Source: Hyphomicrobiales bacterium | Lineage (GTDB): Bacteria > Pseudomonadota > Alphaproteobacteria > Rhizobiales > Rhizobiaceae | Length of the DNA: 64,000 nucleotides | Direction: 5' to 3' | Assembly (NCBI GenBank): GCA_900472925.1 | Contig: UCJU01000002.1 | Span: 175,015 to 239,014, forward strand | Shown here: positions 17,105-26,098 of the stretch, in pieces | Numbering within the stretch: position 1 is the first letter of the stretch | How the letters are laid out: each line of letters opens with the position of its first letter | Translations under genes and position numbers: made by a program | Notes under the pieces: model-generated | Seen by the model: the letters and a program-made list of their open reading frames with translations, nothing else | Database searches by the model: none | What the model was told of the DNA's origin: nothing

Positions 17105-18835
17105 TTAAGCCGATGCCCCGGCAATATCCTGCCATGCCTCATAAGCGGCGATCACCGTCTGCATCTGGGCCGTGTGTCCTGCAATGAAATCATCTCCGTA
17201 GATCGTCTCATCAGGGTACTCGGTTATCAGGGTCATCGGTACGGTATGCCTGTCGTCTATCGATGATAGGCAAGGAAAGCCGTTGATGAGGCGGAAGCCA
17301 GTTTCGCCAGCGTGGATTTCATAAAGTGCTATCTGGCGATCATTATAGGCCAACAGGCCGGGAATGGTGCCCAGATGCCGAGTGACCCTATCCAGCAAAG
17401 CCTCCGCTTGCTCGGCCCATCCTGCGTGGTGGCGCATGACCAGAAAGAAGCCTTTCGGGAGTGTCCACATCGCGAAATTACGCGGCACGTAACCCGACAG
17501 TGGGCGGGTCCATTCATGCGAGGGATATCCGTGCAGGTTGACGTGCAGAGAGGCCCCGCTGAGCTCCTGTGCCTTGAAACGAATTTCCTTCTCGTTGAGA
17601 TGTTCTCCCGAATTCTCCTGTGTCCGATATTCGAGATCGTCTCCCAGTGCAGTATAGCGTGCCGCATGATGCATGTGTCTTGGATTGTCGACACGAAGAC
17701 GCTGGTGGATGGCATAACCATCCGGGTTTTCAAGCGGCGAAATGGTGAAATGGGCACCCGCTCTAGTCTGTAGCGCGCGAGCCGCACGCAGAGCTCCAAC
17801 GATGCCTGTCGTTTCATTGGGATGTTGCCCACCGCTGATCATTATCGCAGTGTCGCTTCCCTTCACATAACGCGCTGAAACTGGTCTGCCTGAACGTGTG
17901 CGGGCATTGAATTCCTCGCCACCAACATCGATCAACGCAGTCGAAATTTGGTCCGCTGTAAGTGGCTGAGTAGCAGTCTCAAGTGCCTGATGGGCGCTGT
18001 CTAGAAATGTCGTGCCTAATGGCCGGGTCTCGATCCGGACCGAAATTTGCGCACTGCTCTTTATAATTTCAGGAACGATCTGCCCGGGCTTCAGACCGCG
18101 ATCGCCGAGCGGCCGACCGGATTTCTTCTGGAAGAACTCGAGAAGCGAAAAGTAGAAATCCTCATGCAGCGCTTCGCGCAGACTGACGACCTCGTCACCG
18201 GTGGAAAGTGGAAGATCTTCGGAGGGATAGAGAACACGGATATTCAGTTCTTCGAAATAGGGCTCGTCATTTCCCCAATCATGTTTTGCGATTGCGTCAA
18301 TTGCGGTCTGAAATAAGCGCTCATAGTCTGTCTCCAGCCGTTCGCCCGCCTCTTCCCCCTCGCGGAGCAACCAACCGGTTGGAGAGACATTCGTTTCTCC
18401 AACCACATCAACGTGAACGCGGTTGGGCGCGAGCACCTTCAACGTCTCATTACCTTCAGCGCGGGTCAGGATCACATCGTAGAAGAACCCACCATCGTCA
18501 CGCGGGATGAAGTCGATTTCGGCACTCCCCACCAGCGCCGCCAGCGGATAGGCTTCTAGCCGAAAACGGTTTGCCGGTGCAGCAGCGTGAACGGGGTAGC
18601 TGATCTGAACGCGCTGGATGCCCGTCAGGTCGATCTCTTCGAGAAAGACATGGAGCAAAGGTTTGTAGGCACTGCGTATGCGCGCGTGCACGCCTTTCTC
18701 GGCCAAACGACGCTCTGCATCACACCGGCTCGATAGATCATCGAAAGTCCATGCTTCCAGAAACTGACCGGGAATGGCCTGCTTGACCAACTCGTCAAGG
18801 GTGCGCCCATAAGTCCGACTGAAAATCTCTGTCAT
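17105..18835 (-). CDS. M14-family zinc carboxypeptidase-like protein
   Basis: A 576-residue enzyme. The C-terminal half is an M14 peptidase domain: GGQHPNETTG near residue 340 supplies the HxxE zinc pair, LHVNLHGYPSHEW near 440 supplies the third His, and YEIHAGETGF near 525 offers the catalytic Glu. The N-terminal 330 residues are a separate domain without a recognised signature. M14 enzymes remove C-terminal residues from peptides or related amides. No signal peptide is visible, so it would act in the cytoplasm on peptides brought in by the importer; it lies 6 bp behind the last permease gene. The N-terminal domain makes it longer than ordinary carboxypeptidases. The exact substrate is unknown. 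Confidence 0.75.
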   Translation of the reverse strand: MTEIFSRTYGRTLDELVKQAIPGQFLEAWTFDDLSSRCDAERRLAEKGVHARIRSAYKPLLHVFLEEIDLTGIQRVQISYPVHAAAPANRFRLEAYPLAALVGSAEIDFIPRDDGGFFYDVILTRAEGNETLKVLAPNRVHVDVVGETNVSPTGWLLREGEEAGERLETDYERLFQTAIDAIAKHDWGNDEPYFEELNIRVLYPSEDLPLSTGDEVVSLREALHEDFYFSLLEFFQKKSGRPLGDRGLKPGQIVPEIIKSSAQISVRIETRPLGTTFLDSAHQALETATQPLTADQISTALIDVGGEEFNARTRSGRPVSARYVKGSDTAIMISGGQHPNETTGIVGALRAARALQTRAGAHFTISPLENPDGYAIHQRLRVDNPRHMHHAARYTALGDDLEYRTQENSGEHLNEKEIRFKAQELSGASLHVNLHGYPSHEWTRPLSGYVPRNFAMWTLPKGFFLVMRHHAGWAEQAEALLDRVTRHLGTIPGLLAYNDRQIALYEIHAGETGFRLINGFPCLSSIDDRHTVPMTLITEYPDETIYGDDFIAGHTAQMQTVIAAYEAWQDIAGASA

Positions 18836-18841
18836 TTTACT

Positions 18842-19690
18842 TTACCTTGCAGTTCTGCCCGTCGGGTCGAGGCTATCGCGCAGCCAGTCACCGAGAAGAT
18901 TGAGACCGAGCACAGTCAGAAGAATTGCCAGACCGGGGAAGACGCTGACCCACCACGCAATCTGCAAATAGGTGCGGCCATCCGCCAGCATGCCGCCCCA
19001 GCTTGGAATGGTCGGATCGACGCCCATACCGAGGAATGTCAGGCTGCTTTCAAGCAAGATGTTGTTGGCAACATTCAGCGTCATCAGCACGATGACCGGG
19101 CCGATGAGGTTTGGCAGCAGATGCTGGAAGATGATGCGCCAGTCCGTCACACCAATCGCTCGTGCAGACAGGATGAATTCGCGCTCTCGCAGCGTCAGAA
19201 CCGAACCGCGCACGAGCCGCGCATATTGCACCCACTGCGAAGCGATCAGCAATATGATCGTGTTGGTCAGGCTGCCGCCGACAATAGCAATGAAGGTAAT
19301 GGCCAGCAGAATAAAGGGCATGGCAAGCTGGATATCGGCAAAGCGCATGACGACCATATCCCAGAAGCCACGGTAGTAGCCTGCGATCAGGCCCATTAAC
19401 ACGCCGAAAACCACGGCACCGATGACGGACGTAAAGCCAACCAGCAACGAAATCTTGCCACCTGCCACGACACGCGCGAGAACATCACGGCCCAAAGGAT
19501 CGGTGCCGAAAGGATGTGTGGCGCTGGCGAAGGGCTTTGCCAGCCTTGCCATCAGATCGATCTTCTCTGCACCGCCGGGAAAAAGCACGTCGGACAACAG
19601 CACGGCAGCGCAGATGACGACGGTCAAGGTTGCACCGAGCACGAACTCAAGGCTGTAGAACCGCGAAAGACGGGAGGTTTTGGTTGCCAT
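18842..19690 (-). CDS. Peptide ABC transporter permease, DppC type
   Basis: A 282-residue permease with the DppC-type N-terminal helix (FVLGATLTVVICAAVLLSDVLFP), the HPFGTDPLGRDVLARVVAGGKISL signature near residue 60-82, and the EAA-like loop SARAIGVTDWRIIFQHLLPNL near 170-190. Together with the DppB-type subunit it forms the channel of a dipeptide/oligopeptide-class importer. It begins 5 bp after the DppB stop and ends 6 bp before the carboxypeptidase gene. Confidence 0.92.
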   Translation of the reverse strand: MATKTSRLSRFYSLEFVLGATLTVVICAAVLLSDVLFPGGAEKIDLMARLAKPFASATHPFGTDPLGRDVLARVVAGGKISLLVGFTSVIGAVVFGVLMGLIAGYYRGFWDMVVMRFADIQLAMPFILLAITFIAIVGGSLTNTIILLIASQWVQYARLVRGSVLTLREREFILSARAIGVTDWRIIFQHLLPNLIGPVIVLMTLNVANNILLESSLTFLGMGVDPTIPSWGGMLADGRTYLQIAWWVSVFPGLAILLTVLGLNLLGDWLRDSLDPTGRTAR

Positions 19691-19695
19691 GTCGC

Positions 19696-20619
19696 TTACT
19701 CCGTGCGGATCCGGGGATCGACCAGCCCATAGGCAATATCGACCAGAAGATTGATGCCGACGATCAACAGTGACAGCACGGTGATGACTGCCTGCAACAC
19801 GGGATAATCGCGCGCGCCGACAGCATCGAATGCCAGCGACCCCATGCCCGGCCAGTTGAATACGCGCTCAATGACGACGATGCCGCCCAGCAACCCGCCG
19901 AACTGCAAACCGAAATAGGTGATCAGCGGGATCGCGCAGTTGCGCAGAGCGTGTTTGTAAAGAACCTTGCTTTCGCTAAGCCCTTTGGCACGCGCAACCA
20001 TGATGTATTGCGATTGCAGCGTATCAAGCATGGCCGTTCTAACGAGGCGAACATTGGTGGCGGTGAGAATAACCCCCATCGTAACCGCGGGCATGATGTA
20101 GCTCGCATAGCCCCCCATACCACTGGGCGGCAGCCAGCCAAGCGTGATCGAAAAAAGCAGCACTAGCATCAGTGCCAGCCAGAAATTGGGGAAAGACAGG
20201 CCCAGCAACGAAAATATCCGTATGGCCTGATCGAGGCTCTTGCCCTTGGAGGTCGCTGCTTTAATGCCGAGCGGTATCGACAGAGCAATCGAAACGATCA
20301 TGGAAATGAACGCAAGTATCAATGTTGCTGGCAGGGCATCTCCGATCAGGCGTGAGACTGGTGTTCCACCGACGAAGCTTTTGCCAAGGTCCAGTGTTAC
20401 GAGACCTTTCAGGAAGTTCATATATTGCACGAGAAACGGCTGATCCGTACCAAGCGCGACGCGAATGCGCATCAAATCTTCTTCCGTCATGCTACCGCCG
20501 CCCTGGAACATCGTGACGGCAGGGTCACCGGTCAGACGGATGGCGAATGAGACGAGCAGCGTGATAGCGATGACGACGAAAAACGCCTGCAACAATCGCT
20601 TGATGAGGAAACCGGCCAC
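19696..20619 (-). CDS. Peptide ABC transporter permease, DppB type
   Basis: A 307-residue DppB-type permease. The N-terminus MAGFLIKRLLQAFFVVIAITLLVSFAIRLTGDPA is the family start; GKSFVGGTPVSRLIGDALPATLIL near residue 78-100 and the loop MVARAKGLSESKVLYKHALRN near 205-225 are further signatures. It ends in VDIAYGLVDPRIR. It follows the binding-protein gene after 60 bp that contain an RNA hairpin. Confidence 0.92.
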   Translation of the reverse strand: MAGFLIKRLLQAFFVVIAITLLVSFAIRLTGDPAVTMFQGGGSMTEEDLMRIRVALGTDQPFLVQYMNFLKGLVTLDLGKSFVGGTPVSRLIGDALPATLILAFISMIVSIALSIPLGIKAATSKGKSLDQAIRIFSLLGLSFPNFWLALMLVLLFSITLGWLPPSGMGGYASYIMPAVTMGVILTATNVRLVRTAMLDTLQSQYIMVARAKGLSESKVLYKHALRNCAIPLITYFGLQFGGLLGGIVVIERVFNWPGMGSLAFDAVGARDYPVLQAVITVLSLLIVGINLLVDIAYGLVDPRIRTE

Positions 20620-20643
20620 GTTCTTTTCCTTGCAATGGGGATA

Positions 20644-20671
20644 TCGACGCCGCCTTAAGGGACGGCGTCGA
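20644..20671 (-). promoter_or_regulatory. Intercistronic hairpin after the peptide-binding protein gene
   Basis: TCGACGCCG at 20644-20652 pairs with CGGCGTCGA at 20663-20671; the 10-nt loop contains the palindrome CCTTAAGG. It lies just past the binding-protein stop and before the DppB-type start, without a T-run. Confidence 0.6.
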
Positions 20672-20679
20672 ATCGATGA

Positions 20680-22212
20680 TTACTCGACGGTGACGTCGGT
20701 CAGTTTCAGGCGGTTGTCCGGCGGAGCAACGAAGCCCTTGACCTTCTTGCTGACGCCGTAGATCGCATTGGTATTGTAAAGCGGCAGCTCAAGAGCTTTT
20801 TCGGCAGTCTCTTTGCCGATTTGCTTCAGAATACGTTCCCGCTCTGCACGATCCGTCAGTGGGCGCTGGGATTCCAGCAGCTTGTCGAGTGCAGCGTCCT
20901 TTTCGTAAGGGTTCCACTTTTCACCGGAGTGGTACATGGAATAGGCGGTGTTATCATAATCAAAGGTCCAGCCGCCCCACTTTTGCTGGAACATGGCGCC
21001 CGTCTTGCCCTGTGGAATAATGTCGTTGAGCAGAACGTTGGTTTCATATGGCTTGATCGTCGCTGTGATGCCGACCATCTGGAGATAGCTGGCGATGACC
21101 TGCGTGACCTCGTTCATCGTCGCATCATTACCGCGAATGTCGATCTGAAGCGCTGTGCCCGGCTTGACGCCCGCCTCGGCCAGAAGCTTTTTCGCACCTT
21201 CAGGATCGTAAGGGAGTGGCTTCAACTCGGGATCGTAGCCGAAGGAAAGCGCTCCCTGGAAGCTTGCAATCTCGGAACCCTGCCCAGCCAGGATCGACTT
21301 GACGATGGTCGCGCGATCCACCGCCATAATGATGGCCTTGCGAACCCTCGGGTCGGCAGTGATGCCGTCACGCGTGTTGAACCGCAGAGCATCAACCGTC
21401 GGGCCGGGAACGCTGACAATTTCCAGCTTGGAATCGCCCTGAATGACCGGCAGCATGCCAATCGGGATGGTGGGCGGTATCACAAGATCGACGCGACCCG
21501 CCTGAAGCTCGGCAACGGCTGTCGCTGGCTCGGATATGAAGCGATAGTCGAGTTCGGACAGCTTCGGCGCGCCGCCCCAGTAATCGGGGTTGGCTTCGAG
21601 CTTGATATCCACCTTCGGCGAATAGGAAACGAACTTGAACGCGCCTGTGCCTACCGGATTGGTGTTGAAGTTGTCTTCGCCCTTTTCCTGAATATACTTC
21701 GGCGGCACGATCATTGCACCGTAGCCAGCAAGCTTCGTCAGCAGAACCGGATCGGGAGCCTTCAGCTTCATGTCAACGGTGTTTTCGTCGATGACCTCGA
21801 CGCTCTCGATAGCAGTATAGTTGGACCGCTGTGGACCCTTTGCACCCTGTTCGCCCAACAGGCGATCGAAGGTGAATTTGACGGCTTCAGCGTTGAATGG
21901 CTCGCCATTGTGGAACTTGACGTTCTGGCGCAGCTTGAAACGGATGCGCTTGCCTTGATCGAGTTCTTCCCAGGATTCGGCAAGACCCGGCACGAGCTTC
22001 AGATCAGGACCGCGATAGGTCAGTCCGTCGAAAATATTGGTGGCGACGGCAGCCCATTGAACCAGAAACGTATCGATGGGGTCCCAGCTGCCGGGATCCT
22101 GCGGCGTGGAGATCGTCATTTTTCCGGCCGCGAGTGCCGGAGCGGCGCCAAATGCCACGCTTGACAGGGCAAGCGCCACAAAGGCCGTGAGCCCTCTGTT
22201 TATTCTGGTCAT
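20680..22212 (-). CDS. Peptide/nickel-type ABC transporter substrate-binding protein (SBP_bac_5)
   Basis: A 510-residue periplasmic binding protein of family 5. A Sec signal peptide, MTRINRGLTAFVALALSSVAFGAAPALAAG, is cleaved near residue 29. Family landmarks are NIFDGLTYRGPDLKLVPGLAESWEELD near 60-85, RQNVKFHNGEPFNAEAVKFTFDRLL near 95-120, and the C-terminal PLTDRAERERILKQIGKET. The ligand could be a peptide, an opine or another charged molecule; the trailing carboxypeptidase-like gene favours peptides or peptide-like amides. It is second in the operon, after the fused ATPase. Confidence 0.9.
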   Translation of the reverse strand: MTRINRGLTAFVALALSSVAFGAAPALAAGKMTISTPQDPGSWDPIDTFLVQWAAVATNIFDGLTYRGPDLKLVPGLAESWEELDQGKRIRFKLRQNVKFHNGEPFNAEAVKFTFDRLLGEQGAKGPQRSNYTAIESVEVIDENTVDMKLKAPDPVLLTKLAGYGAMIVPPKYIQEKGEDNFNTNPVGTGAFKFVSYSPKVDIKLEANPDYWGGAPKLSELDYRFISEPATAVAELQAGRVDLVIPPTIPIGMLPVIQGDSKLEIVSVPGPTVDALRFNTRDGITADPRVRKAIIMAVDRATIVKSILAGQGSEIASFQGALSFGYDPELKPLPYDPEGAKKLLAEAGVKPGTALQIDIRGNDATMNEVTQVIASYLQMVGITATIKPYETNVLLNDIIPQGKTGAMFQQKWGGWTFDYDNTAYSMYHSGEKWNPYEKDAALDKLLESQRPLTDRAERERILKQIGKETAEKALELPLYNTNAIYGVSKKVKGFVAPPDNRLKLTDVTVE

Positions 22213-22254
22213 TGATCTGTTCCTCTCAGATAGATGCGATTTTTCGCGGTTTTT

Positions 22255-24081
22255 TCAGGCCGTTCTTGCGACGTAATGGCCTGGATTGATTTCCTCATGA
22301 ACGAGAATAGCGGGCTCATCGCCGACGCGACGAACCGGATTTGGAATTTCGCCCTCGATCATCGCCGTCTGCCTGACGGCAGTGGGGTCGGCCACAGGGA
22401 CAGCGGATAGCAGCCGTCGTGTGTAGTCGTGCATCGGTGTCTCAAACACCTGCCGACGGCTGCCCAGTTCCATGATCTGGCCGAGATAGAGAACCGCGAC
22501 GCGGTGGCTGATCTTTTCAACGACCGCCATGTCGTGGCTGATAAACAGATAGGCAAGGCCACGCTCGGCCTGCAAATCCATGAACAGATTGATGATCTGC
22601 GCTTGAATGGAAACGTCGAGGGCCGACAGTGCCTCGTCAGCGATGATCAGCTTTGGATCGGACGCCAGTGCGCGCGCGATGCAGACGCGCTGACGTTGGC
22701 CACCGGAAAATTCATGGGGGTAACGCTCTGCGACAGCAGAGCTCAGGCCAACGCGTTCAAGAAGTTCATCGACCCGGCTGCGGACCGCTTTGCTGCCGGA
22801 GATCAGGCCGTGGGTGTTGATCGGCTCGGCAATCGAAAAGCCGACCGTCTTGCGCGGGTCGAGAGAGGCAAATGGGTCCTGGAAGATGTATTGCACTTCC
22901 TGTCGCATACGAAACCGTTCCGCTGCGGACATGGAGGAATAGGTGCGTCCGGCAAAGGCAATCTCACCACCCATCGACGCCTGAAGCTGCTGGATCGTGC
23001 GGCCAATGGTCGATTTGCCGGAACCGGATTCACCGACCAGCGCCAGTGTTTCACCCGGATGGATATCGAAACTGACTTTCTGGACGGCGCTGAGGCGGTG
23101 GGTCGCCTTTCCAAAAAGGTTTTTCTTCACATCGAACCGGACGAGCAAATCCTTTACCGATAAAAGCGGCTTTTGATCGTATTTGGCAGTATCCTGCACC
23201 CGCTCTTCGCCGATGATTTTGGGCTGGCCATCTTCCAAAACAGTCAGCGGGGCGCGCTTGGGAAACGCCTCCCCCGTCATACTGCCAAGACGCGGGACAG
23301 CCGACAAAAGCATGCGCGTGTATGGATGCTGCGGGTTGGCAAAGATTTGCCCGACCGGGCCTTCCTCAACCTTTTTGCCCTTCCACATGACAACGACGTC
23401 ATCGGCCATTTCAGCGACGACGCCCATGTCATGGGTGATGAAAACCATGGCCATACCGAGGTCTTTTTGCAGGTCACGCATGATGTTGAGAATCTGCGCC
23501 TGAATGGTAACGTCGAGCGCGGTGGTCGGCTCGTCTGCAATCAAAAGCTTGGGGCGGCAGGCCAGCGCCATGGCGATCATGACCCGCTGGCGCATTCCGC
23601 CCGACAATTGGTGCGGATAGCGATCCAGAAGTGCTGCCGAATCTGGCAAGCGGACCATATCGAGAAGCCTGCGCGCCTCCGCGGAAGCCGCTGCCTTACC
23701 AATCTTTTCATGAAGAACCAGCACTTCACAAATCTGGTCACCGATGGTGAAAACGGGATTGAGCGACGTCATCGGCTCTTGAAAAATCATGGCAATGTCT
23801 TTGCCCCTGATCGAGCGCATGTCTTTCTGCGAGACCGTCAACAAATCCTTTTTGCCGAACATGATGCGTCCGGCTGGAAATTTCGCGCCCATCATATCGG
23901 CAAGGCGCATGGTGGATAGTGACGTTATCGACTTCCCGGACCCGGATTCACCAACAATCGCAACAGTCCCTCCAGAAGCAACGGTAAAAGAAAGATCATC
24001 GACAACACGATGCGCACCAAATTCGACACTCAACCCCTCAACGGAAAGGAGCGGTGTGAGTTTGTCTGCTGCGTTCGTCAT
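22255..24081 (-). CDS. Fused DppD-DppF ATP-binding protein of peptide ABC transporter
   Basis: A 608-residue protein with two complete ATPase domains, the arrangement of GsiA/YejF-type subunits. The first has [10 protein letters not shown] near residue 45 and [16 protein letters not shown] near 155; the second has [11 protein letters not shown] near 350 and [16 protein letters not shown] near 460. Each is followed by its Walker B ([24 protein letters not shown]). The second Walker B reads DEALSALD, the common variant. The first domain's post-Walker region carries the oligopeptide-type extension. ATG 24081 with GGAG upstream is preferred to an in-frame ATG at 24114 that lacks a ribosome binding site. 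It heads the operon. Confidence 0.9.
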   Translation of the reverse strand: MTNAADKLTPLLSVEGLSVEFGAHRVVDDLSFTVASGGTVAIVGESGSGKSITSLSTMRLADMMGAKFPAGRIMFGKKDLLTVSQKDMRSIRGKDIAMIFQEPMTSLNPVFTIGDQICEVLVLHEKIGKAAASAEARRLLDMVRLPDSAALLDRYPHQLSGGMRQRVMIAMALACRPKLLIADEPTTALDVTIQAQILNIMRDLQKDLGMAMVFITHDMGVVAEMADDVVVMWKGKKVEEGPVGQIFANPQHPYTRMLLSAVPRLGSMTGEAFPKRAPLTVLEDGQPKIIGEERVQDTAKYDQKPLLSVKDLLVRFDVKKNLFGKATHRLSAVQKVSFDIHPGETLALVGESGSGKSTIGRTIQQLQASMGGEIAFAGRTYSSMSAAERFRMRQEVQYIFQDPFASLDPRKTVGFSIAEPINTHGLISGSKAVRSRVDELLERVGLSSAVAERYPHEFSGGQRQRVCIARALASDPKLIIADEALSALDVSIQAQIINLFMDLQAERGLAYLFISHDMAVVEKISHRVAVLYLGQIMELGSRRQVFETPMHDYTRRLLSAVPVADPTAVRQTAMIEGEIPNPVRRVGDEPAILVHEEINPGHYVARTA

Positions 24082-24114
24082 ATCGGCGTCTCCGGCGTCG
24101 CTGGCGCGTCTCAT

Positions 24115-24385
24115 TGCTAATAGAAGACGCTATCAAAGCAGGACAATTGTGTCCATACTGTTGAACAATATTATATCATTGCCCAACAAATAAGCATTTG
24201 AGTATCGATAGAGCATCGCACACCCTCCAACTGTCGAGCCTGCCCGCTGCTCTTTGCCTTGAAGCTCTTTCGGCCACGGCTAAGCGGATAGCGTATGCGT
24301 GCCGCCGGTCTTGTTGCGTGGCGCATCGTTCATCCTGACAAGTAGCGGGCGGCGCGTTTTTGGTGTTGATCGCCTAACTATAGCG
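24115..24385. promoter_or_regulatory. Promoter region of the peptide importer operon with dyad symmetry
   Basis: On the minus strand a TATAAT -10 lies at 24175-24170. It sits inside a dyad formed by TGTTGAACAA at 24159-24168 and TTGCCCAACA at 24179-24188 (8 of 10 positions symmetric), and a further dyad GGACA-ATTG-TGTCC lies at 24141-24154, just downstream. The layout suits a repressor site over the promoter. No convincing -35 and no gene seen in the remaining gap. Confidence 0.45.
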
Positions 24386-25081
24386 TCACGGCTGAAGCCC
24401 TGCGCATCGCGCGGTATTGCGAATGTGGGCTTCCATTTCGCTGCGTGCGAGCGAGCCGTCATTCGACTTCAACGCCGCGATAATACGGCGGTGTTCGGCA
24501 ATGGATTGACGCATTCTTTCGGGATCGGTGATGGGAATGGGCTGGCGCTGGGTTTCGGTGACTTGATCCCGCACCGTCTGGTAAAGCGCCTTCAGCATGG
24601 TGTTGGAGCACGCAGACACGATGGTGCCATGGAATTCCAGATCGGCATCGACATTGGCGAGCAGATCCTGATTGGCCCAGCAGTCCTCCATCGTTTTGGT
24701 GGCCTTTTCCATCTTTTCTAACTGGGTCTGAGACAGTCGCCCAGCCGAGAGACGGGCGATTTCGCCTTCAAGCAGGATCCGGGTCTGAAAGACGTCGAAG
24801 ACGGAATAGCTTTCCGAGTAACGCCACGGCGCCATGTTGCCCGATTGGCCAGTCGCTCCATCGCCAGCGGCCACGAACGTTCCGCGCCCGGCTTCCGTTT
24901 TCAACAAGCCCAATGTCTCAAGCGTCAGCAAGGCTTCTCGCAGGGACGCCCGGCTGATACCGAACTTATGGGAGAACTCACGCTGAGACGGTATCTTTTC
25001 ACCGGCTTTCAATTGCCCGGCCTGGATCATGGCTTGGATTTCGCGGGCAACCGATTGTGGCACAAGCGTTTTGTTGAGCAT
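24386..25081 (-). CDS. GntR-family regulator, FadR/FCD subfamily
   Basis: A 231-residue regulator. The N-terminal winged helix (SVAREIQAMIQAGQLKAGEKIPSQREFSHKFGISRASLREALLTLETLGLLKTEAGRGTFV, described here in parts: GEKIPSQREFSHKFG and SRASLREALLTLE) is at residues 8-65. The C-terminal FCD domain shows the metal/ligand-binding histidines and acidic residues in DLEFHGTIV near 147 and AEHRRIIAAL near 197. FCD domains bind small carboxylic acids. The gene is divergent from the amino-acid importer operon, and the gap holds a palindrome of the FadR operator type, so repression of that operon and itself is likely. Confidence 0.88.
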   Translation of the reverse strand: MLNKTLVPQSVAREIQAMIQAGQLKAGEKIPSQREFSHKFGISRASLREALLTLETLGLLKTEAGRGTFVAAGDGATGQSGNMAPWRYSESYSVFDVFQTRILLEGEIARLSAGRLSQTQLEKMEKATKTMEDCWANQDLLANVDADLEFHGTIVSACSNTMLKALYQTVRDQVTETQRQPIPITDPERMRQSIAEHRRIIAALKSNDGSLARSEMEAHIRNTARCAGLQP

Positions 25082-25167
25082 TCGATCCCGTTTCCTAAAA
25101 ACCGTTCCCGGCCCTTCCGATATATTTTTTAAGTAACATCTTGCAAAGCATAAAAGCGCGTGCTTGT

Positions 25168-25198
25168 TTGGTCGGACTGGTCTGACCAGTTAGACCAA
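25168..25198. promoter_or_regulatory. 31-bp nested palindrome, GntR/FadR-type operator
   Basis: The core ACTGGTCTGACCAGT at 25176-25190 is a perfect palindrome matching the FadR-type pattern TGGTnnnACCA. Outer arms TTGGTC at 25168-25173 and GACCAA at 25193-25198 are symmetric about the same centre (25183). It sits between the GntR gene and the divergent amino-acid importer operon. On the minus strand TTGCAA near 25146 with TATATC near 25124 (16-bp spacer) is a candidate promoter of the regulator. Confidence 0.75.
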
Positions 25199-25236
25199 CG
25201 TAGATTGGCTTAAAACATAAAACAAGGGGTTCTCGA

Positions 25237-26034
25237 ATGCATCACGTTTCGCGCATCAAAAGCACACTTCTCGCAGGGCTCGTCTCGGCGCTTGGCGTGT
25301 TCAACGCTCACGCCGCTGACCTGACGGTCGGCGCCAATATCGGCAATGTTCCATGGGAATTTGAAGACGCAAGCGGCAAGGTCACCGGCTTTGAAGTGGA
25401 TCTAGTCAACGAGATTGCCAAGCGCCTCGGCAAGTCGGTGGAGTTCGTCAACACGCCGTTCAACGGTCTGTTCCCTGCCGTGCAGTCGGGCCGCATCAAC
25501 ATGGCCATTTCGTCGATTACCATCACTGAAAAGCGCCTGGCATCCGTTACCTTCGCCCAGCCTTATTATGACAGCGACCAGTCTTTGACGGTCACTGCTG
25601 CTTCGGGCATCACCGGCCTTAAAGGCATGAGCGGCAAGGTCGTCGGCGTCGATACCGGTTCGACCGGCGATATGTGGGCCGAAGCCCATAAGGCAGAATA
25701 CAAGCTTGGCGAAATCCGCAAGTTCGAAGGCTTGCAGCCAGCCATGCTCGACCTCGTTGCCGGTCGCGTGGATGGCTATATCTCTGATATCCCGGCCCTA
25801 CTCTACTACGCCAAGGACAAGCCGGAGCTGAAGGTAGTCGAGCGCATCCCAACGGGTGAAAAATACTCGATCATGTTCAACAAAGGTGATCCCCTGGCCA
25901 CCGAAGTCAACAAGGTCATCACTACGTTGAAAGGTGAAGGCTTCATCGCCAAGCTGCACGAAACGTGGTTCGGTGCAAAGGCCGAGGACACGACCTCGAC
26001 CGTTGCCGTTCTCGACATGCCTAAGGCCAAGTAA
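25237..26034 (+). CDS. Amino-acid ABC transporter substrate-binding protein (SBP_bac_3)
   Basis: A 265-residue periplasmic binding protein of family 3. A signal peptide ends after NAHAA near residue 27. The mature part starts with DLTVGANIGNVPWEFEDASGKVTGFEVDL and has the typical ISSITITEKRLASVTFAQPYYDS near 88-110 and KVVGVDTGSTGDMWAE near 130. The ligand may be an amino acid or a ureido or cyclic amide derivative, given the dihydropyrimidinase in the same unit. It is first in the rightward operon, downstream of the GntR operator. Confidence 0.9.
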   Translation: MHHVSRIKSTLLAGLVSALGVFNAHAADLTVGANIGNVPWEFEDASGKVTGFEVDLVNEIAKRLGKSVEFVNTPFNGLFPAVQSGRINMAISSITITEKRLASVTFAQPYYDSDQSLTVTAASGITGLKGMSGKVVGVDTGSTGDMWAEAHKAEYKLGEIRKFEGLQPAMLDLVAGRVDGYISDIPALLYYAKDKPELKVVERIPTGEKYSIMFNKGDPLATEVNKVITTLKGEGFIAKLHETWFGAKAEDTTSTVAVLDMPKAK

Positions 26035-26050
26035 GGCTTGAATCGCATTC

Positions 26051-26073
26051 GGCGGAGCCAATCGTGCTCCGCC
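26051..26073 (+). promoter_or_regulatory. Intercistronic hairpin after the amino-acid binding protein gene
   Basis: GGCGGAGC at 26051-26058 pairs perfectly with GCTCCGCC at 26066-26073 around a 7-nt loop, 17 bp past the binding-protein stop and 26 bp before the permease start. No T-run follows. Confidence 0.7.
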
Positions 26074-26098
26074 AGATTGCCAAGGGAGCCACTCCGGC

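Noticed and set aside
20821..22164. 447-residue plus-strand open frame antisense to the peptide-binding protein gene
   Set aside because: Composition is Arg/His/Asp-rich without domains; the opposite strand encodes a complete family-5 binding protein.
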